From Paramacrobiotus richtersi (taxonomy: Eukaryota; Tardigrada; Eutardigrada; Parachela; Macrobiotidae), in the NCBI GenBank assembly GCA_034698045.1, contig JAQGAU010000438.1, positions 1 through 28,139 on the forward strand: a stretch of DNA of 28,139 nt, given 5' to 3'. Positions 20,735 through 28,139 of the stretch are shown here, piece by piece. Every line of letters starts with the position of its first letter. The first letter of the stretch is position 1. The notes under the pieces are model-generated. The model was given only the letters and a program-made list of their open reading frames with translations, had not been told where the DNA came from and did not search any database. A program made the position numbers and the translations under genes.

Positions 20735-21600
20735 CGGTATGAATAGCGGTATTCGAAATTTTACCATAATTTTTTCAAACATGATTTCAGTTAAAGACCA
20801 TTATGTAGCCGGGAGAGTTTGCACATTTATAATGATCTAGCCCGAAAAGAAAGATAAAGATAGAGACTTGTTCCTTATGCCACCCACAAGCGAAACACAT
20901 CTGGAACAAATCTCGTTAATTTCAAGAACACGCTCAACAAGCAGCTTGGATTCACAACAAACATCACGATTACGTCCTCGAGCTCGAAGCAGTGGGTGTT
21001 CTTTTAGGCAAGCTCAGACGGGCGGACGGGGTATAATAGATGGGGGATCTTTGATCCGGTTCCTACCAGAGCCGTAACAAGGGAAACGGTAAATGTCTGC
21101 TGCTTCAGAGCGTAGAAGGAGCTGAACAAGCGGTACCACACCGGCAGATTTGTGACATAATTAAAACATCCGATCCCTGGTAGATATGTACTGCATTTTT
21201 GAACGACCTTTCGCAACTGTTGGCGGTTTTATGAACCTTCGGTGTGAGAGAGCGATCTCGAAGCCAATCAAAAGTTGTTCTTTGAGCGCGTGCCACCTCC
21301 CAGCAACAGTAAAGTGACTAAGACTCGAAACGATTCACCATCTTGCTATCTACCTGTTTCTTTGAACTGTCGTAAAACCACAATCGCGTCCCTCGATAAT
21401 AGCATTCTTTTAAAAGCAGCTTCTTGCATAATTATGTGTCTACGAGCCAATGCTACTTTCACTCTAGTATCTCTACCACGGCGCTTGCCTCCAAAAACTC
21501 CTACAGTATCCACTTTGCAGCGAGATTGCTTTCTAGCTAAATGTTGTACACAACTTCCCGTGATTGTAGCGCATATGTTCGTCCCCTTTTCCCATCGGGC
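20735..21600. other. Spacer between middle and right copies, second part
   Basis: Several open frames are present (for example 21275-21745 plus), but they lie partly opposite the right copy and show no family resemblance. Around 21030-21090 a short segment resembles 19150-19225 (GGTTCCTAxCAG followed by GCCGTAAxAAGG), probably another trace of the unit duplication. Confidence 0.5.
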
Positions 21601-21606
21601 GCCCCT

Positions 21607-21838
21607 TTACCCAAAAACCCTTATTACGGCTCTCTCCTCGTCCGGTGCTCCTCGGCCCTCTTCGTCTAGTATAGTAGGCGGAGTTCCCGTTGGAATGTCT
21701 GTGGATGTGACGTTGTCGTTTCCGTGGGCAATGGCACAGATGTAAAGAAATACAAGAAGCACTACAATATAGACTTAGTATACACTTTCCGCTACTTAAG
21801 AAGCGTATGAACTTACCGATGCATCCTTTTGTAAACAT
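21607..21838 (-). CDS. Small secreted protein, right copy of the tandem family (short form)
   Basis: Two exons on the minus strand: 21838-21817 (22 nt, ATG) and 21761-21607, with a 55-nt intron (GTAAGTTC to TATTGTAG). They give 58 residues. The signal peptide MFTKGCIV followed by LLVFLYICAIAHG matches the middle copy in position. The mature part NDNVTSTDIPTGTPPTILD carries one NVT glycosylation sequon and ends EERAVIRVFG, then TAA. Compared with the other copies, one extra T just before the GKGAGG codons creates this early stop, so the basic tail is lost. Either this is a damaged gene or a shortened product with a C-terminal Gly. No domain recognised. Confidence 0.5.
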
Positions 21839-21849
21839 CTTCTCAGAGG

Positions 21850-22640
21850 TTCCAAATAGCTGAGAAATGATATAATATAATGAAGAGCTACAAACACCGT
21901 AAATCCACAGCTACGTTGTGTGTGAAAAAACCTGAAAAGACTGCAGATATTTTTATGTGAGTCTGTGGCAATGGTCTAACGTTATGTAGGTACAGTTGAT
22001 GTCAAACGCTTGTTTTTAACGGTACAAACAACTTGTTCGTACTGTACAGTTGAAGAATCTCACATGCTGGCATGTGAGAAAATTCTAAGCAGTTTAAACG
22101 GACTTCGTGCTGTTTGCATGTTGATAAAATTCGATGGGAGATTATTTCCCGAGATTAAGATTCTTTCCCGAGATTAGTTACTCTGTTGTTACGCGCAACA
22201 CAAGACATTATTTAATTTGGATCCTCAGGGTTGTGATTTGAACAGCATGATTTGTTATCACGAGTAGCTGCACGATAATGGTGCCGCAGCTTAAAATCAT
22301 GGAAAGACTTCCGCCAGTCAGCGGTAAGCAGCCGACCTCTCAACCTCCCAGCCTCTCGATAAGTTCTCATTGATGATCCACATGGCGGTAAAATCAGAGT
22401 ACCTTACATGAAGGCATAATGAAGCTGTTGAAAACACCATCTGCACCGAATGGTTTTGTTCCTGCAGCAGATTTCGATCACACTGTAGGCCACTAACTTG
22501 AAATCGATTACAAAGTAGACTCTGAAAACCAAAGATATGAGTAATAAAAGTTTACGATAAAAAATGTGCGATGCACAACGACAACGATGGTTTACTGTGG
22601 CCCAGAATTCAGGACGATATTATCGACCGAAGCGAGGGTC
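21850..22640. other. Upstream region of the right copy and flanking DNA
   Basis: 22000-22215 is the conserved upstream block, with GGACTTCGTGCTGTTTGC at 22100, 262 bp from the ATG. About 22280-22315 matches 20381 onward. The rest shows no gene. TCGACCGAAGCGA at about 22623 matches the terminal repeat of the element at 15648. Confidence 0.5.
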
Positions 22641-22659
22641 GACTATACCCAGCAAATTT

Positions 22660-22912
22660 GCGTTTTTGGTGTCTGTGTGTCGGTCATCATTATCATGCAA
22701 TTTCCGGCCCTATATCACCAAAGGTGAGATTTTGGTGGCGGTGCGTCGGTCACCATTGTTGGTAATTTCCGGCATATATGCTCACAAAACTGGGGCTCTG
22801 GTGTTTCTGTGTTGATCACAGTGATTGCGTAATGTTCGGCCTTGTATATGTACTCACGAACTACAATTCTCATGTCTGTGTATCGGTCACAATTATTACA
22901 CAATTCGGTTCA
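22660..22912. repeat. 66-71 bp tandem repeat, about 3.5 diverged units
   Basis: Unit anchors resembling GGTGTCTGTGTGTCGGTCA start at about 22668, 22734, 22800 and 22871. Each is followed by a CATTATTxxxxAATTTCCGG-like stretch and a TATATGCTCAC-like stretch. The units are well diverged, so the array is old. Confidence 0.5.
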
Positions 22913-22914
22913 GC

Positions 22915-23550
22915 GGTGGACCCAACTCCTCGTTTTGAATTGAAACAGTATCGAAAGGGAAACGGCACATTCCAGAAAACTTCTTGGGTCGCAGTAACGT
23001 TATTATTTCTGTTGGATTTGTTTATTGTACCAGGTTGCTAAAGAGTTAGCGCTCCGGCTCATGTACCAATCGCAAGCAACGTAGAAAAGCAATAAAACGC
23101 AATTCTGACGACATCATGTGTTACAGAAAAGCACACGCAGTAACCGATAAAATCTACAATATGCGCTAAGTAATCTCAGAACCAAACTTTCCCAATTTCC
23201 GCCTGGATAAGAAAGATTCCGTGGAAATTTCTTGGAAGATCATTTCAGAGGCTGTTATGCTCTCGGAGATCTAAACAAACGATAGCTGGCATATCCGCCT
23301 GAAACCCCATGTCCCGCTAATTAGAGTGCTGCATCGCCCGATCGATGCGTATATGTCCCGGCAACAACAGGCACATTACGTTTATTAATCCCGACCGGAT
23401 AATTGATACATAAAGGAAATCCGGAATCAGCCAATCCACCCATGAATCAAGACGTGCGCTCTATCGATCCGTACCCTGCAAAATCTCCGAACAACCCGCT
23501 CCACGGAGTCAGTTGAACATTCTTTAACCATATTGGTTCGTTTTCTAAAT
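22915..23550. other. DNA upstream of the receptor guanylyl cyclase gene
   Basis: No gene recognised. It presumably contains the promoter and 5' untranslated region of the downstream gene, but I see no confident TATA box. Confidence 0.5.
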
Positions 23551-23551
23551 C

Positions 23552-26500
23552 ATGATATTCTGCAATGTAGCCAACTGTGTTCTTTTGTTGATAACTGTGC
23601 TAAGTGGACAGGGATGTGAGGGAGTGCGCCCGCTGAACGTCAACCTAATGACCTTCGGCTACGGTCAGCCCATCTACACCGGCGCGATTCCCTATGTGGG
23701 TCCGGCGTTTGCCATGGCACTGGAGGACGTGCGAGAGAAATACGGAGAGGTGTTGAATATCACGCATACTTATTTGCTCAATCAGACCACGGGGAGTTGT
23801 GATACGGTGGAGAATGTGGAAGCCCTGGTGGCCGAGTTTTACTACAGGACCGAAGGGAATGCTGATGTCTCCGCTATGATTAATCCCGGTACTGAGAATA
23901 GAAGGATTTGACCACGATGTACATGTTCGTGGGTTTGCGAATACTTTCGTAACTATACTCACAGAGTCACAGTCAGTATGCAGAAGACTGGATACTTCTG
24001 ATCTCCAGCAACTTTCCGGTCTGTCTTTCGCGTGCAGAATTGATTTCAGTGCTCATTTACAGAAGTGACAGTTGTTTCGGTAGAGGCAGTTGCGTTTTGA
24101 TATGGCTATTAGCGGCGTTTCAAGCTAGTTCACTAACATCAAAATCCTGCAAATACCAGTTATAGGCAGTTCCTGCTCATGTGATTAAAACATTTGTGTC
24201 AAACTTGCGTTCTACATTGATTTGACAGTAAATAATTCGAACATCTGAACTTTTTAAAATTGTTTTGTTTCGCAGCCGTTATAATGAGTTGGTTGAATCA
24301 GAGTGTACTTCCTTTCTGATTAATGTAACACAATGTATGCCCCCAAAATCCATAAACTAAGACAAAAACAGGAATGGTGTTTTAGTAGAATATAAGTTAT
24401 ATAATAATTGTCATTGGTATCATCACAACAAAGAATTCTGCGGCCGCGGAATGTACACAAAGGTTGTTTTTGTATTCGGAACGCCAGCAAGTTACAGTGT
24501 TGTAGCAGAAAATAGATGCTCTTGTATGCGGTAATAACCGTTGTTGATCCGATTACAGGTTGCAACGATCCACCCATCACTAATTTATTAGCCGCACAAT
24601 GGGACATCCTGCACATTACCACGTAAGACCCCCCACTAATTTAATACCCTTCCGCTGCCGTCGGAAATGTCAAGTACCACCCAAAATACAACCTACGTTA
24701 TAGTTTCGTACTTTCATTTCTTTCCAAAGTGTCTCACATATATATTTATAAACCAGTTACGAGAATTACGAGACATAGGATTACAGACCATTTTACTATC
24801 GCAACATAAACAAAATACATAGATTCTTCTACCCATGCATCAGCATGCGTGAGCTTAGTCAACGACAGTCGCTTTGTGATTAAACCTTTTCTTGTTGTTT
24901 CTTATTGCCAGTTAGCCGTAAGTTAAAGACTGGTTAAATATACACGACAATACAGTCTGTAGCTATTAGACTGCTTTAATAAACAGACCAAAGCTCTAAG
25001 CTTCATAAGGTTTCCAACACAAACTAAACTTGTTCAACTTGAGAACAGCGCATCGGACGCGGGATTCAAGCCTACCGCACGGACCACACTGAATCCCACG
25101 TGGATCTCACTGGCCACCGGGACCATTGCCAACGTGATGGCGGCCCTGAAGAGTCTGCTGGAGAGCTTTCAGTGGCGCAATATCTACGTGGTCTGGGACA
25201 CGGCGTCCAGTCCCATGTACAAGTCGCTGACCAGTGCCCTGCTGGCCACCCTCAACGCCACACAGGGTTTCTTCCAGACAACGCTACGCACAGTTAATGC
25301 ACCTAAAGATGCCCACCAGCAACGTCTGGATATGCTCAATGAGTTTCGCAAGTGCAGCAGAAGTAGGTTGTTGCAGAATATTCTTATTCGTATGTCGTAG
25401 TTCGCACTTTTAGTACCAAGATGAATATACTTGGCAAAGACTATGCTTGACAAAGATAAGCATTTCTACCGGTTTCGTTCTATTCGGATAATTCCTGTCT
25501 CTATCAGAAGAAGCTACCGGCGTGTAGAAAATGAATAATAACGATGTATTGGAGTACGCATGTTATGGAAGTAAATTCTTTGCAGTAATGATCTTTTTCG
25601 GCCATTCCCATGCCTTTCGCAAAAATCTGGTAAGTCTGAAATGGGCAGATTGGTGTACACTGTACAGTACGCCTCCGACATAACTTTGCAATGACAAACT
25701 CTTTATTTGATAGCTGGGTGTTCGGCGAAGCTGTTATTGAATGAGTAAAATTACTCCTTGTTTGTTGCAGATTACGGCTGCTGGACAAAATATGACGAAC
25801 GGTGAATATGTGCGTCCCATAAATACATGCCACAGTACATGTACAGTACAATACTTGCTTCAGCAAAAAGCGTTTCCTTTACACTAAACACATCATTGCA
25901 GATCTACATTGCAGTCCAGTCTTTATATCACATGCAGATTTGCGGCAATTTTTCATGGAACTACGGCGATGCAGAAGATTTGGTAAGGGCAAACTTTACG
26001 GCTAGTCAGTCGGTTCGATACGGTAATAGGCTAGCCGCATACTTTTAGGTTGCAAAAGCGGCATACGAATCCGTGCTCTTATTAGCAGCGGAGCATCCGG
26101 AAGATGAAGAGTACAAGAAAGATCCCTTTTTACTCGAGTGTAAGCGTCGATCGCAGCGCGACTACAATCTGACATACAGCGAACCGGTAGGGCGCACCAC
26201 TTTTCTTTGTTTGTTTCCTAAAGATTACTACTCAGAAAGTTTAGTCGTGCGTGCCAATCGTGCTTTTGTTTCAGTCTCCCTACCTAAAAGCGACATATGC
26301 TGGTGTTGTCATGCTAGCCGAGGTTAGTGCGTTCGCACTACGCAGATCAGTCGTTTTCTTCTGTCACAAGGTTTTCAAAAAGCTTCCGCTCAATCCATTC
26401 TGTTCTACTTGTTGTTGACACAAATGTCCGGTCAAACGAAACAACAGGTCGATCTAGGTTTTTGTATCGCTTAGATCTTAAATGAGACGTGCGCATCCGA

Positions 26501-28139
26501 TCCGGAATCTGATTGCAAAAAAGGGAGTCAATTAGCGGAGAAGTTCCTGGATCGGATGTTCCATTCGCGCGTCGGGTTGACGGGTGTTAGTCGGTTTGGC
26601 GACGCGGTGGTGAACCTTAGTCTACGGGCTAGTAATACCTTCGCAGCTGAAATGCAGGTACACATACAGCTGCTTACTGGCGTTCGTTACTCATTAGTAA
26701 GATCCTAAAGCGGAGTTTGAGAGGGCAGCAAAAATTGTACATATAGTATGATCATACAACACGTCACCTTTGGGACTCATCATTGGAATTAAACAACAAA
26801 ATTTTAAAATGAACGTGTAAAGAGAACGTTTGTCTCGCTCGGGCTACAGGTTTTCGCAGAAGTCCAAGAACTTACTTTGCTTAACGCTGCTTTCGCTGCT
26901 GCAAAGCATGCTTAATAATTATGCGACCGCTTGCAGATTGTTAAACAGTGGGACAGCCAGAATCGGCGTTACCTGGATATCAATCCGATCTTCTGGCCCA
27001 ACGGACACGGTCCGCCGCCCAATATACCCATTTGCGGATTCGACGGATTGTCGTGCCGTGATCTAAGTAATGTGAAAATCCTTCACGTACACCAACAGTG
27101 CTTTTAGTTACGACAATATGAGACCTAAAAGAAATAACTTTTAACGTCACAACGTCTTGCGGAATGTGAACTGTAATGCACTTTTTTGCAGCAGATTACA
27201 TACCAATTATGGCTGGGGTAATTGGCACAGTGTGTGCTGCTATCGGCGCTTCCGTCGTTGCTGGAATTCGAATCAGGTAGTTCATACAAGACTTGGTTTC
27301 CTTGACGTAGACATATTGATTTCGAGTATAAACATCCGGTCGGATGTCCGCTCGGGAGCTTATCATAATGACGTCCCGGGGAAATTCTCCATCGCTACAT
27401 GAATACATTCTGTAGAAGCGCGCTGAATCTTTATCTGAAGATAGGACTGGTTATGCTTAGTGTACGAAGAATCACAATGTCACAGCAACATGTTGGTGTA
27501 ATTGTAAGGTCACGCGCGGCACAAGCTTCGATCAGCGAGCGAACATGGGCACTGGATCCACTTACCGTACAAAGTATGTCCATGCAGGATTCTCAGCACT
27601 GGACTCACGTACTACCTCAAGTAAGGCACAAGTCGTATGCATTTAAGAAACGGGAGAAAACGGTGAATGTCTGACGGGGGATCACGTTGCAGAAGGCGTC
27701 ATGTTACGCATGGTTCTCGCGAAGCCGTTTGGAGCTGCAAGAACCTAGTTCGGTACTAGTCACATACAAGACGAAGCCGAAAGTTATGTGTACAGTTCAG
27801 TTATCTTTCTTCAAACTAGAGCAATTATCACGTAACAGGAAAGGCTTTATTCGATGGGAACTACGTGTGGTCCAAATGTCTGCATACGATGCCAATCAAT
27901 GCTGGTAGCGCCAACGGCATCATGACACGCTACAACCCGGCGGTGCAGTTGTTAATGTACCAGGTATACTCAGACATCTTAACGAGCCGGTTGTTGATCT
28001 GGTTGCTGGAATGGAAATGTCGTTAGATTCGTAGCACCACGCACATGTGCATCAACCGCACTGTGGGCTTGTTTGCCGCGCCCACGCTGAGCCGGTTTCA
28101 GTGGATCCACGTGGTGAGTCAGTGGTGTCCGCGGGGATC
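23552..28139 (+). CDS. Receptor guanylyl cyclase, natriuretic-peptide-receptor type (3' part outside window)
   Basis: Single-pass plasma-membrane receptor that makes cGMP when ligand binds; the cyclase domain lies beyond the window. Exons read: 23552-23888, 24559-24622, 25049-25362, 25586-25629, 25771-25809, 25902-25982, 26049-26186, 26275-26322, 26475-26657, 26937-27066, 27192-27276, 27416-27620, 27693-27752, 27820-27963, 28027-28139 (end of window). Phases close throughout; those at 27416-27752 are less certain. Residues 1-22 are a signal peptide. The ligand-binding (ANF receptor) domain includes NVNLMTFGYGQPIYTGAIPY, GCNDPPITNLLAAQWDILHI, FQWRNIYVVWD, MIFFGHSHAFRKNL, GQNMTNGEY and NPIFWPNGHGPPPNIP. 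One transmembrane helix follows (about residues 463-484, IMAGVIGTVCAAIGASVVAG). The kinase-homology part has ALFDGNYVWSKCLHTMP, then INRTVGLFAAP and VSQWCPRG, matching the family's INPFIGAC..VTEYCPRGS. Likely a receptor for an unknown peptide. Confidence 0.5.
23889..24558 (+). other. Receptor guanylyl cyclase intron 1 (670 nt)
   Basis: It begins GTACTGAG and ends GATTACAG. No gene or repeat seen inside. Confidence 0.5.
24623..25048 (+). other. Receptor guanylyl cyclase intron 2 (426 nt)
   Basis: It begins GTAAGACC and ends GAGAACAG. Nothing recognised inside. Confidence 0.5.

Noticed and set aside
21275-21745. 156-codon plus-strand frame
   Set aside because: It lies partly antisense to the right secreted-protein copy, which has splice-site and sequence conservation with two paralogues; the frame has no recognisable motif.
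1-28139. CRISPR array, rRNA, bacterial operon or large transferred region
   Set aside because: Repeats are irregular minisatellites without CRISPR spacing, no rRNA is seen, and all recognised genes carry spliceosomal introns.

Overview
This window is nuclear DNA of an animal, almost certainly a eutardigrade. The decisive evidence is a complete CAHS gene (cytosolic abundant heat-soluble protein, a desiccation-tolerance family known only from tardigrades) on the minus strand at 7357-9050. GC-rich exons, AT-rich introns, many short introns of about 50-70 nt and large repeat-rich intergenic DNA fit this.

Layout. (1) 1-6928, plus strand: the 3' six exons of SUZ12, a core subunit of Polycomb repressive complex 2. 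The coding phase closes across all five introns and the gene runs off the left edge. (2) 7357-9050, minus strand: CAHS in three exons, tail to tail with SUZ12 (stop codons 428 bp apart), with a CCAAT/TATA promoter near 9136-9164. (3) 9200-17900: intergenic DNA without a recognisable gene. It holds minisatellites (one family present twice in opposite orientation), a head-to-head pair of short G-rich/C-rich arrays, two MITE-like inverted-repeat elements, a foldback segment, and an AT-rich block with unrecognised minus-strand reading frames. (4) 17950-22300: three tandem, same-orientation minus-strand copies of an undescribed small secreted-protein gene. Each has a 22-nt first coding exon, a 55-59 nt intron, a signal peptide in exon 2 and a conserved RAVIRxxGKGAGGS-like end. 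The middle copy looks intact, the right copy encodes a shorter protein ending in RVFG, and the left copy has lost its start codon and has a frame shift. A conserved upstream block sits 241-262 bp before each start. (5) 23552-28139, plus strand: the 5' part of a receptor guanylyl cyclase (natriuretic-peptide-receptor type). It has a signal peptide, a ligand-binding domain, one transmembrane helix and the start of the kinase-homology domain, across about 15 exons, and it leaves the window on the right.

The genes do not form one pathway: SUZ12 is a chromatin regulator, CAHS a stress-protective gel-forming protein, and the cyclase a cell-surface cGMP receptor. The best candidate for something undescribed is the tandem secreted-protein family at 18-22 kb. 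Exon boundaries are my own reading of splice signals and reading phase. No database search was run.
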